In this document: in pieces, positions 1 through 5,870 of the stretch
Layout: each line of letters opens with the position of its first letter
How positions within the stretch are numbered: position 1 is the stretch's first letter
Source: Clostridiales bacterium
GTDB taxonomy: Bacteria; Bacillota_A; Clostridia; Lachnospirales; Bianqueaceae
DNA length: 6,823 nucleotides
Assembly: GCA_019423265.1 (NCBI GenBank)
Contig: JAHZBS010000128.1
Location: 1 to 6,823, forward strand
Direction of reading: 5' to 3'
Made by a program: the position numbers and the translations under genes
The notes under the pieces: generated by a model
Seen by the model: only the letters and a program-made list of their open reading frames with translations
Told to the model about the DNA's origin: nothing
Databases searched by the model: none

Positions 1-53
1 AGAGCACGCGGTTCATACCCGCGGTGTCGGCAGTTCAAATCTGTCCTCCGCTA
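1..53 (+). tRNA. tRNA-Met(CAU), elongator type, 5' part missing
   Basis: This is the 3' part of a tRNA whose 5' acceptor strand and most of its D arm lie left of the window. The anticodon arm is 7-11 paired with 19-23, with a seven-base loop at 12-18 and anticodon CAT at 14-16. The variable loop is 24-28, the T arm is 29-33/41-45 with loop TTCAAAT, and the 3' acceptor strand is 46-52 with discriminator A at 53. No CCA is encoded. The anticodon stem lacks the three consecutive G:C pairs of initiator tRNA, and the loop and variable region resemble elongator tRNA-Met. A CAU-anticodon tRNA-Ile (lysidine type) cannot be fully excluded without the 5' half. Confidence 0.9.
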
Positions 54-83
54 CTTAACCAGCAAGATTGACTGGTTTTATCT

Positions 84-155
84 GCGCGAATGGCTCAGAG
101 GTAGAGCATCGCCTTGCCAAGGCGAGGGCCGCGGGTTCGAATCCCGTTTCGCGCT
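84..155 (+). tRNA. tRNA-Gly(GCC)
   Basis: A complete cloverleaf can be drawn. The acceptor is 84-90 paired with 148-154, with discriminator T at 155. The anticodon stem is 109-113/121-125 with loop TTGCCAA and anticodon GCC at 116-118. The T stem is 131-135/143-147, with one G:T pair and loop TTCGAAT. The 3' CCA is not encoded and would be added after transcription. It lies 30 bases downstream of tRNA-Met and shares the terminator at 167-195, so the two are probably the last genes of one tRNA operon. Confidence 0.96.
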
Positions 156-166
156 TGCTGTTTAAG

Positions 167-195
167 CGGGTTCCCATTGGGGAGCCCGTTTTTTT
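167..195 (+). terminator. Rho-independent terminator of the tRNA operon
   Basis: A nine-pair stem (167-175 with 180-188, one T:G pair) closes a four-base ATTG loop and is followed directly by seven T residues at 189-195. It begins 12 bases after tRNA-Gly and fits the end of the tRNA transcript. Confidence 0.93.
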
Positions 196-215
196 AGTTC
201 ATGAGTAGTTCATGA
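196..215. repeat. Tandem 9-mer AGTTCATGA, two copies
   Basis: AGTTCATGA occurs at 196-204 and again at 207-215, so the period is 11 bases, about one helical turn. It starts directly after the T tract of the tRNA terminator. No function can be assigned. It could be a small operator-like repeat or chance in AT-rich DNA. Confidence 0.4.
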
Positions 216-337
216 AAATTTCGGAGGCGGATTGTTTGCTTCCCTCTTGCGGCTTAACATTTAGGGGCTGCAACTGCTGCTCTATCATTATGAATTGCAA
301 ATTAGAAAAATGAACAGTTGGGGAGAAAGCTTACTCT

Positions 338-454
338 ATGCCCGCTTCCAAAAAAACGGCACCCATTACGTATGAGGATTACTTCGAAAGACGGGACAAT
401 TCAATTTATAATTATCCTTGCGCTATTTATATATCTATGGTAATCTTACTGTAG
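338..454 (+). CDS. Doubtful 38-residue small ORF
   Basis: An ATG at 338 opens a 38-codon frame ending in TAG at 452-454. A purine-rich GGAG at 322-325 lies 12 bases upstream, which is rather far for a ribosome binding site. The N-terminal half is charged (KK, a Tyr-Glu-Asp-Tyr stretch, ERRD) and the last dozen residues are hydrophobic. I recognise no family. The frame overlaps the best promoter candidate for the next gene, which argues against it. It may be a chance ORF or the remnant of a decayed gene. Confidence 0.15.
   Translation: MPASKKTAPITYEDYFERRDNSIYNYPCAIYISMVILL
383..412 (+). promoter_or_regulatory. Likely sigma-A promoter for the ArsR-like regulator gene
   Basis: A perfect TATAAT (407-412) is preceded at 18 bases by TTCGAA (383-388), a weak -35. 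Initiation would fall near 419, giving a leader of about 60 bases. A second, weaker pair, TTGCGC (418-423) with 17 bases to TAATCT (441-446), lies just downstream and could be an alternative. Confidence 0.5.
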
Positions 455-465
455 ATTTTATAGAT

Positions 466-470
466 AGGAG
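466..470 (+). promoter_or_regulatory. Ribosome binding site that favours a TTG start at 480
   Basis: AGGAG at 466-470 is the only good Shine-Dalgarno site here. It is 9 bases from TTG at 480 but only 3 bases from the in-frame GTG at 474. Normal spacing therefore favours TTG. Confidence 0.55.
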
Positions 471-479
471 TGAGTGACG

Positions 480-1550
480 TTGCATATAAACGAGACCCCA
501 GGAATTTTATATGATATGATATTCTATAACATACTATACTTTAATAAAAAAACTGTCGAGACCGAGTATGTGAATCACGAACTGGATATCGAGACCTCGT
601 TTTCTTACTATGACGATCTTCGAAGGGCTAAGACAAAACTCGATCCCCCCGACTGTTTATACCCCTTTTTCTTATTGTATAATCATAAAAGCTGCGTCCT
701 CTCCGAATTCTTTCAGTCGAATTTTGATTTTTTTGACGACACCATTGACTCCTTTATTGCAAAAATAACCCAAACTTTTTCGTTTAAATATTTCGTTTTT
801 TCTTATTATTTATCTGATTATAAGGATGTCGTATCGATCGACGACATTCACCGGAGAAATGGCGAGAGTATCGGCCACGCTTTAGCCCTTCTCAGCAAAC
901 AGGTGGATATCGAGCATTTTACTTTTATGTTTTACCATTTCTCTGCGCTTGTTCAGAATTTAGTTGCCTATCTAAACCAATTGCGGGATCTGATTGAGCC
1001 GATTCACATCCGGCTAAAAAGCGAGACGCACCGTGTCATTCAGGCGTTTTTGTCCGAAGACAATCAATCCATAGTCAGGCGGTGTAAACCCGACAAAATG
1101 AGCGGTCTCGACAAGTTTGAAGCGCAGACGTATTCGGTCTGCTATCTTCACAAATATCTGATTATGCATACCTATAGTCCAACTAAAAATCGATATGCTT
1201 TCTTAATCGGATATGATAGCCGCTTTGCCTTGCAGCGTTTAAAGGCTGTCAACTATGGTTATATGTCGGCTACATCGGTTTTGGTATCGCTAGGCAATGA
1301 AATAAAGCTTGAAATACTTCACGAATTGCAGCACCGCGATATGACAATATCACAGTTATCACGAAAGCTCAACCTTGCGAGAACTTCTATTTCAAGGTAC
1401 GTAGAGGCTCTCGCATCGGAGCTGGTCATTACTAGGATACACAAAAAAGGAGCGGAGGTTTATTACCGAATCAATCCCGAGTATCTCCGCAGGGCGAACC
1501 CCCTGCTCATTGAATACCTGGACACCTTACTTATTGAGGCAGAACGATAA
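480..1550 (+). CDS. Regulator with C-terminal ArsR-like winged helix and an unrecognised N-terminal region
   Basis: Probable DNA-binding regulator of 356 residues (358 if GTG at 474 is used). Residues of about 268-333 form a winged helix-turn-helix of ArsR type: a helix with the pattern LGNEIKLEILHEL, then TISQLSRKLNLA, the recognition helix RTSISRYVEAL, and a wing with KKGAEVYYRINPEY. This is a typical ArsR/HTH_5-like layout, but no Cys/His metal cluster is evident. The first 265 residues are rich in Phe, Tyr and Asp; I do not recognise a domain there, and it may be a ligand-sensing or dimerising region. There is no signal peptide or clear membrane segment, so it should be cytosolic. Classical ArsR proteins are only about 100 residues, so this is a long, atypical member. 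The gene is visibly AT-richer than everything from 1690 on, which may mean separate origin. It lies 143 bases upstream of the GH31 gene on the same strand and may control it or itself (inference). Confidence 0.82.
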   Translation: MHINETPGILYDMIFYNILYFNKKTVETEYVNHELDIETSFSYYDDLRRAKTKLDPPDCLYPFFLLYNHKSCVLSEFFQSNFDFFDDTIDSFIAKITQTFSFKYFVFSYYLSDYKDVVSIDDIHRRNGESIGHALALLSKQVDIEHFTFMFYHFSALVQNLVAYLNQLRDLIEPIHIRLKSETHRVIQAFLSEDNQSIVRRCKPDKMSGLDKFEAQTYSVCYLHKYLIMHTYSPTKNRYAFLIGYDSRFALQRLKAVNYGYMSATSVLVSLGNEIKLEILHELQHRDMTISQLSRKLNLARTSISRYVEALASELVITRIHKKGAEVYYRINPEYLRRANPLLIEYLDTLLIEAER

Positions 1551-1693
1551 ATTGCAGTTGCCACGAGCTGACGGCCGCGCTGCGAATCCAAAATACAACA
1601 CTGCATTTTTCCGCGGGAACGATTGCTTTTTCTCATGGTCCAAGGTATAATAAAACCCATCACACCCAAAGCTTACCGTTAGGAGATACTCAG
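1551..1693. other. Intergenic region upstream of GH31 gene
   Basis: This 143-base gap contains the promoter at 1623-1651. A six-base perfect palindrome CCGCGG (1611-1616) sits just upstream of the -35 box, within the imperfect symmetry TTCC-GCG-GGAA, and could be part of an operator. No convincing terminator for the upstream regulator gene is visible, so some readthrough into the GH31 gene is possible. Confidence 0.4.
1623..1651 (+). promoter_or_regulatory. Sigma-A promoter of the GH31 gene
   Basis: TTGCTT (1623-1628) and a perfect TATAAT (1646-1651) are separated by exactly 17 bases. Initiation near 1658 gives a leader of about 36 bases before the ATG at 1694, with AGGAGA (1681-1686) placed 7 bases upstream of that ATG. 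Confidence 0.7.
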
Positions 1694-3964
1694 ATGGAAT
1701 CTATTTTTCACTATCCTTTGCCAGGCGGTGAATTGGCATCGATCGCCGCCGTGTCGGAACAGGGCTTCCGCATTCGCATCCAGAAGGAAGGGGACAGGGA
1801 ATCCGCGCTGAACCGCTATTCTATTATACAGGAACCCGCGGAGGCATTCCCTCTCAAGGTCGAGGAGACAGCCGATGCGCTTATCCTGGCGACAGAAAAA
1901 GCGAAGCTCCACTTTCAAAAGAGGGATGGCAGCATAGCGCTCTTCGACGCCAGCGGAAAGGTTCTGCTCCAGAGCGCAAAACCACCCCGCAATTCACAGA
2001 CAGAGGGTTTCGATGTTCAATTTCGGCTCACGGAGGGCGAACGGCTGTATGGCATGGGGGACGTCAATCGGGAATGCATTCAGCGTCGGGGTTTTAAAAA
2101 GAAAATATGGGTCTGTAACGTGGCCAGCTATGTCCCCATTCCGTTCCTGATGAGCTCGAAAGGATACGGCATTTTGCTCAATACGACATGGAAGCATTAC
2201 ATCGATGCCGGCTGCGATGTCCCCGATGTCCTCCGCTTTTGGGGACGCCGCGGAGAATTGGATTTTTACCTGTTCACCGGCGAGGATTACGAGGCGATTC
2301 TCAACGCTTACACCGACGTGTCCGGAAAGCCTAAGCTTCTCCCCATATGGGCCTATGGCCTGACCTTCGTGTGCAATCAGCAAGCTACGGCCAGGGATAT
2401 GCTGGATGACTGCCTTAACTTCCGGAGAGAAGAGATCCCTTGCGACATCATCGGGCTGGAGCCGGGATGGATGAGCCGGCACTATGACACCACCACGGAG
2501 AAGAACTGGGATCCCCAGCGGTTTTACCTCCCGCCCTGGGCCCCCAATGCGCCGGAAACATTTATCAGCGCCGCCAGACGGTTGGGATTTCGCCTCAGCC
2601 TGTGGCTTTGCTGTGACTATGATCTAAGCTTTTACGAAGAGTCCCTCCTGGGGAATACATACCTGGACGCCACGGACAAGACGCCCACCTTCCATGAGGA
2701 TGACTTTGAAAAGGATGAGCACTTTGGCCATGCCGCTCTGAAAATGGACACGATCACAAAGCCGGAGGAACCCTGGTTCCAGCACCTGCAAAAATTTGTG
2801 GACCAGGGCGCCTGCGCCTTCAAGCTTGACGCTGCCTACCAGGTCAATGAACATCCGGACCGGATGTGGGGCAATGGCATGTGCGACGAGGAGATGCACA
2901 ACCTCTACCCCGCCATCCTGAATAAACAGATGAGCCTTGGCTTTGAAGAGTACACGGGCCGCCGAAGCATGATCTACAGCTCCGGCGGATACACCGGCAT
3001 ACAGCGCTATAGCGCCACCTGGGCCGGCGACACCGGCGGAGGCCCCAAATCCCTGGTGTCCATGCTAAATCACGGTCTCTCTGGCCACTCTAACACAAGC
3101 TGTGACATGGATGTTTTTACCGCAGAGGGCATCCACTGCGGGTTCTTCCAGACTTGGTCCCAGCTCTCCAGCTGGGCGTACTGGAGGCATCCCTGGTTTC
3201 TGACAAAACCGTTGAAGGAGACATTTCGATTCTACGCCAACCTGCGCAATCAGCTGATCCCCTATATCTATACCGCAGCACACCAGGCCTCAACGACAGG
3301 GTATCCTGTCATGCGAGCCATGTCCCTTGTCTATCCTGAGTGGGAACAGGCGGATACCCTACTGCACCAGTATATGTTCGGTGAATTCCTTCTCGTGGGC
3401 GCTTTCTGTCAGGAAATCGTTCTTCCTGGCGGCCGCTGGATCGACGCTTGGACTCACAAGAGCCTCGACGGCGGACGGCAGCTCGACGTAGTCTACCCCT
3501 CCCATGCCGGAGGCGCGCTGTTCATCAAAGGGGGCGCCATCATTCCAACCTGGGCGGCCAGGGACAGCGTGGAGACAAGCACTGTGGAGGACCTCACGCT
3601 CAATATCTACCCTGCACGGGAAAAAAGCTGCTTTGTTCTCTATGAAGACGACGGGGAAACGAACCGCCACGTCAACGGCGAGTTTGCGACGACCACCATT
3701 ACAGCGGTCCGCCAGGACTCCCGTGCCATTGTCACGATCGGTCCTAGATGTGGACAGTTCGAGGGACAGACCGCGAAGCGGCGCTATCAAATTAAACTCT
3801 ACGGCCTGAGCACCACCGGCACCGTGACTCTCAACGGTGAGCCCGCAGAGGCCACGGTTTCAAGCGAAGGCTGGTGCGGCCCTGTCGAATCGGGAATCCT
3901 GTGTCTCCAGGCTGACGCCATAGCGGATCGCGACTTGCAGATCGTGATACAAGAATCCAACTAA
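1694..3964 (+). CDS. Glycoside hydrolase family 31 (alpha-glycosidase superfamily), specificity unknown
   Basis: A 756-residue GH31 enzyme, the usual length for the family. Residues 1 to about 215 form the N-terminal beta-sandwich (GERLYGMGDV, then WGRRGELDFYLFTGEDYE). The (beta/alpha)8 catalytic barrel runs from about 216 to 530, and C-terminal beta domains from about 540 to the end, with IKGGAIIP and LYEDDGE typical of GH31. GH31 enzymes are retaining. The likely nucleophile is Asp379 in AFKLDAAYQ (conserved K-x-D) and the acid/base Asp446 in RYSATWAGD. Odd points: GLEPGWM replaces the usual Asp-containing barrel strand. The region around 426-432 reads IYSSGGY, where classical alpha-glucosidases have an Arg-Ser motif. 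SGHSNTSCDMD (462-472) replaces the usual W-G-x-D-I-G-G-F. This points to a divergent subfamily, perhaps not acting on glucosides. No signal peptide is present, so it should act in the cytosol on imported oligosaccharides or glycosides. It has its own promoter and terminator, so it is likely transcribed alone or with the upstream regulator. Confidence 0.93.
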   Translation: MESIFHYPLPGGELASIAAVSEQGFRIRIQKEGDRESALNRYSIIQEPAEAFPLKVEETADALILATEKAKLHFQKRDGSIALFDASGKVLLQSAKPPRNSQTEGFDVQFRLTEGERLYGMGDVNRECIQRRGFKKKIWVCNVASYVPIPFLMSSKGYGILLNTTWKHYIDAGCDVPDVLRFWGRRGELDFYLFTGEDYEAILNAYTDVSGKPKLLPIWAYGLTFVCNQQATARDMLDDCLNFRREEIPCDIIGLEPGWMSRHYDTTTEKNWDPQRFYLPPWAPNAPETFISAARRLGFRLSLWLCCDYDLSFYEESLLGNTYLDATDKTPTFHEDDFEKDEHFGHAALKMDTITKPEEPWFQHLQKFVDQGACAFKLDAAYQVNEHPDRMWGNGMCDEEMHNLYPAILNKQMSLGFEEYTGRRSMIYSSGGYTGIQRYSATWAGDTGGGPKSLVSMLNHGLSGHSNTSCDMDVFTAEGIHCGFFQTWSQLSSWAYWRHPWFLTKPLKETFRFYANLRNQLIPYIYTAAHQASTTGYPVMRAMSLVYPEWEQADTLLHQYMFGEFLLVGAFCQEIVLPGGRWIDAWTHKSLDGGRQLDVVYPSHAGGALFIKGGAIIPTWAARDSVETSTVEDLTLNIYPAREKSCFVLYEDDGETNRHVNGEFATTTITAVRQDSRAIVTIGPRCGQFEGQTAKRRYQIKLYGLSTTGTVTLNGEPAEATVSSEGWCGPVESGILCLQADAIADRDLQIVIQESN

Positions 3965-3970
3965 ACCTAG

Positions 3971-4003
3971 CTCCATCCCATCGCCGTGGGATGGAGTTTT
4001 TTT
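3971..4003 (+). terminator. Rho-independent terminator after the GH31 gene
   Basis: A perfect ten-pair stem (3971-3980 with 3987-3996) encloses a six-base loop TCGCCG and is followed by seven T residues (3997-4003). It starts 7 bases after the GH31 stop codon. The other strand has no matching T tract, so it should act mainly on the plus-strand transcript. Confidence 0.95.
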
Positions 4004-4023
4004 CCGGCGGACTTCCGAAGGTT

Positions 4024-4869
4024 TTATATTCGGATCCCCTCTCGATATTGGCTTGGCGACATGCCGAAATGGTCCTTAAAGAGCCGGCTAAAGTACAAAG
4101 GGTCTTCATACCCTGCCATCTGGGCAATCTGCTTCAATGGCAAATCTGTCTGCATCATCAGCTCACATGCGCGCCGCAGCCGGAGATCGATGATAAAGCT
4201 CTGGGGCGATGCGCCCATGCACTCCCGAAAGACTGTCCGGTACCGGCTTACACTCAGATGCTCCATCTCTGCGAGGACGTCTAGGGACAAGGATTCGGTG
4301 TAGTGATGATGTATGTAGTGAAGAGAGGCCAGAATCCGGTCCAGTTGTCCGACTTTTCGGGTTGCCTTCGTGAGACATTGGCCGACAATTGTGAGAACGT
4401 TCACAAATCGACTGGCCGCGGCCACCTGATACCAGGGTTCCCGGCGGATAAAGTCGGTAAACATCTGCTTGATCTGCCGGATGATTTCATCACTGTTTCC
4501 GATGGTCAGGAGCTTCCCACAGGGAATATGGCATTCCTCCAGGATTGAGGCGGCGCCAAATCCTGTAAAGTGAACCCAATAATACCGGATCTCCTCCTGC
4601 CCTATCATCTGATACCGGTATTCATGCCTTGGGTACATGACAATCGCCTGACCCGGCAGCATCGGGCGCATTGCGCCCTCTACCAGCATGTTTAGCTTTC
4701 CCTTACACAGATACAAAAAGTAATAGTCGTTGCGGCCCTGGGGCAAATAGGACGTAAAAGGGTTCGGCAGCACACACAGCCCTGTACAATTGATCAACAG
4801 ATGGCGGTCCATGGCGATTTCATTACAGCCGATGCCGTCTTCCAACCGGTAAAAGGATTGGCTATCCAA
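4024..4869 (-). CDS. AraC/XylS-family transcriptional regulator
   Basis: A 281-residue AraC-family regulator with the usual two-part layout. Residues of about 20-110 form a cupin-like AraC ligand-binding domain (GRNDYYFLYLCKGKLNMLVEG, cut here to its core, then LPGQAIVMYPRHEYRYQ and YYWVHFTG). Residues of about 180-278 carry two helix-turn-helix motifs: SLSLDVLAEMEHLSVSRYRTVF-like in the first half, and IAQMAGYEDPLYFSRLFK followed by GMSPSQYR in the second, the family signature. The start is set at a TTG (4869-4867) because a near-perfect GGAGGTGA lies 7 bases upstream. The open frame continues 87 codons further upstream to 5130, but that part runs across the divergent promoters and into the next gene and is rejected. 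Such regulators typically bind a sugar or metabolite and activate neighbouring catabolic genes. It is divergent to the isomerase-oxidoreductase operon and convergent with the GH31 gene, so these are its likely targets (inference). Confidence 0.93.
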   Translation of the reverse strand: MDSQSFYRLEDGIGCNEIAMDRHLLINCTGLCVLPNPFTSYLPQGRNDYYFLYLCKGKLNMLVEGAMRPMLPGQAIVMYPRHEYRYQMIGQEEIRYYWVHFTGFGAASILEECHIPCGKLLTIGNSDEIIRQIKQMFTDFIRREPWYQVAAASRFVNVLTIVGQCLTKATRKVGQLDRILASLHYIHHHYTESLSLDVLAEMEHLSVSRYRTVFRECMGASPQSFIIDLRLRRACELMMQTDLPLKQIAQMAGYEDPLYFSRLFKDHFGMSPSQYREGIRI

Positions 4870-4873
4870 TCGA

Positions 4874-4881
4874 TCACCTCC
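4874..4881 (-). promoter_or_regulatory. Strong ribosome binding site deciding the AraC TTG start
   Basis: On the minus strand GGAGGTGA (4881-4874) is almost fully complementary to the 16S 3' end. Its GGAGG core is followed after 7 bases by TTG at 4869-4867. This fixes the start at TTG despite the long upstream extension of the frame. Confidence 0.85.
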
Positions 4882-4910
4882 GGGATTTAGTTGATTTCTC
4901 CATATGTATA

Positions 4911-4940
4911 GTCTCTTTCTACATTGTCTTGTCTCTTCCT
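4911..4940. repeat. Direct repeat with 20-base period, candidate AraC operator
   Basis: GTCTCTTTCT (4911-4920) and GTCTCTTCCT (4931-4940) match in 9 of 10 positions and are 20 bases apart, close to two helical turns. Direct repeats spaced like this are the classic operator form for AraC-family proteins. The second copy lies just after the -35 of the rightward promoter, and both lie at or just downstream of the predicted AraC start point. The placement suggests control of both directions; whether as activator or repressor cannot be told. Confidence 0.5.
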
Positions 4941-4952
4941 TTAGTATATAGT
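4924..4952 (+). promoter_or_regulatory. Promoter of the isomerase-oxidoreductase operon
   Basis: TTGTCT (4924-4929), a 17-base spacer and TATAGT (4947-4952) give a good sigma-A match (4/6 and 5/6). Initiation near 4959 leaves a leader of about 43 bases before the ATG at 5002. Confidence 0.68.
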
Positions 4953-4971
4953 AAAGCCAACGCAAATGCAA
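4943..4971 (-). promoter_or_regulatory. Candidate promoter of the AraC-family gene, overlapping the divergent one
   Basis: Reading the minus strand, TTGCAT (4971-4966), a 17-base spacer and TATACT (4948-4943) form a plausible promoter. Initiation near 4936 gives a leader of about 67 bases. Its -10 box overlaps the -10 box of the rightward promoter, so the two could compete for polymerase. Confidence 0.45.
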
Positions 4972-5001
4972 GACTTTAAAAGAAAAAGAGGTGTCAACCC
5001 T

Positions 5002-5835
5002 ATGAAAAAGGCTATTAATGCATGGTCTGTTCCCGCCGGCATATCCTTCGAAACCATGTTTTTGCAGATTGCAGCGGCGGGCTTTGACGGGGTGGAATTG
5101 AATCTGGACGCAGACGATTCCTCCAGCCATTCCCTGACCATGGACACCAGCGCGGCGCAGCTGGCTCGAATCCGAGAGCTGGCCGAGGCCTCCGGGCTCA
5201 GGATCTGCAGTGTGTCCACGTCTCTATACGGCAGCAATCCTCTCGGCGCGCGCGATCCGGCCGTGCGGGAACGTGGGAAACGCATCGTCCGGCGGCAATT
5301 AGAACTCGCCAGCGCATTGGGCGCAGACGGAATTTTGGTGGTTCCGGGCGGTCTCGATCAAGACACAACGCTTCTACAGGCCCGCGAGAATGCTTTCGCC
5401 GCGCTCTCCTCTCTTTCGTCTGACATCACGGCTTCAAAAATCCTCGTTGGCCTTGAAAATGTTTGGAATGGATTCTTTATGTCTCCCTTCGACATGGCAT
5501 CTCTCCTTGACGCGCTGGACTGCCCATACATAGGCGCATACTTTGATGTGGGAAATGTGGCGGTCCACTCCGAGCCAGACCACTGGATTGAGATTCTGGG
5601 AAACCGGATCGTAAAAGTCCATATTAAGGACTTCCTTCGCTCCCACGGGATCTACTCCGGTTGGTTCGTCAACTTGCTGGAGGGCAGCATCCGCTGGGAC
5701 AAGGTCATGGCGTCTCTGCGCGCAGCCGGCTACGATGGCTATCTGACAGCAGAGGTCAGCGCCATGCCCCATTGTCCTACCCATCTGTACCGGATCACCT
5801 CATCCGCTATGGATATTCTATTACAGGCGGTGTAG
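5002..5835 (+). CDS. Xylose-isomerase-like TIM-barrel sugar (phosphate) isomerase/epimerase
   Basis: A 277-residue protein of the AP-endonuclease-2/xylose-isomerase-like TIM-barrel family (Pfam AP_endonuc_2 type). Members isomerise or epimerise sugars or sugar phosphates, or dehydrate keto-inositols, using a divalent metal. The expected metal ligands are visible: Glu152 in GLENVWN, Asp182 in YFDVGN, His207 in KVHIKDF and Glu251 in LTAEVS, an E-D-H-E set like that of D-tagatose 3-epimerase. FDGVELNLD near residues 28-36 is the typical first barrel region. The start is ATG 5002, because AGAGGTG (4987-4993) lies 8 bases upstream; an in-frame ATG at 4966 lies only a few bases from the predicted transcript start and has no ribosome binding site. 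It is the first gene of an operon with the oxidoreductase 35 bases downstream. The exact substrate is unknown. Ketose 3-epimerase, hexulose-phosphate isomerase and eliminase roles all remain possible. Confidence 0.9.
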   Translation: MKKAINAWSVPAGISFETMFLQIAAAGFDGVELNLDADDSSSHSLTMDTSAAQLARIRELAEASGLRICSVSTSLYGSNPLGARDPAVRERGKRIVRRQLELASALGADGILVVPGGLDQDTTLLQARENAFAALSSLSSDITASKILVGLENVWNGFFMSPFDMASLLDALDCPYIGAYFDVGNVAVHSEPDHWIEILGNRIVKVHIKDFLRSHGIYSGWFVNLLEGSIRWDKVMASLRAAGYDGYLTAEVSAMPHCPTHLYRITSSAMDILLQAV

Positions 5836-5870
5836 AGAACATAAAATTTTTCAGATCAGGAGGAAATAAA

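Larger units (their letters stand above)
196..479. other. AT-rich intergenic spacer between tRNA operon and regulator gene
   Basis: About 280 bases lie between the tRNA terminator and the regulator start. It holds the tandem 9-mer, a doubtful 38-codon ORF (338-454) and a likely promoter (383-412). No copy of the tRNA-Gly 3' end is visible here or elsewhere in the window, so there is no direct sign of an integration junction, although the base composition drops compared with the region right of 1690. Confidence 0.6.

Noticed and set aside
1553..1605. Inverted repeat TGCAGT ... ACTGCA as a terminator of the regulator gene
   Set aside because: Only six pairs with a gap of over 40 bases; too weak to form a terminator, although a short T run follows.
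1994..2482. Minus-strand frame of 162 codons, and similar frames inside 1694-3964 (for example 3359-3790)
   Set aside because: They lie fully inside the well-supported GH31 gene, have no family motifs and read as antisense shadows.
4966..5001. Upstream ATG adding 12 residues to the TIM-barrel protein
   Set aside because: It has no ribosome binding site and lies only a few bases after the predicted transcript start. The ATG at 5002 has AGAGGTG at normal spacing and begins with the usual first beta strand.
4870..5130. N-terminal extension of the AraC-family frame by 87 codons
   Set aside because: The extension overlaps the divergent gene and its promoter and shows no domain. A near-ideal ribosome binding site sits 7 bases before TTG 4869, where the normal AraC N-terminus begins.
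4941..5285. Minus-strand frame of 114 codons and others inside 5002-6823
   Set aside because: They are shadows of the TIM-barrel and oxidoreductase genes without recognisable motifs; this one also crosses the divergent promoters.
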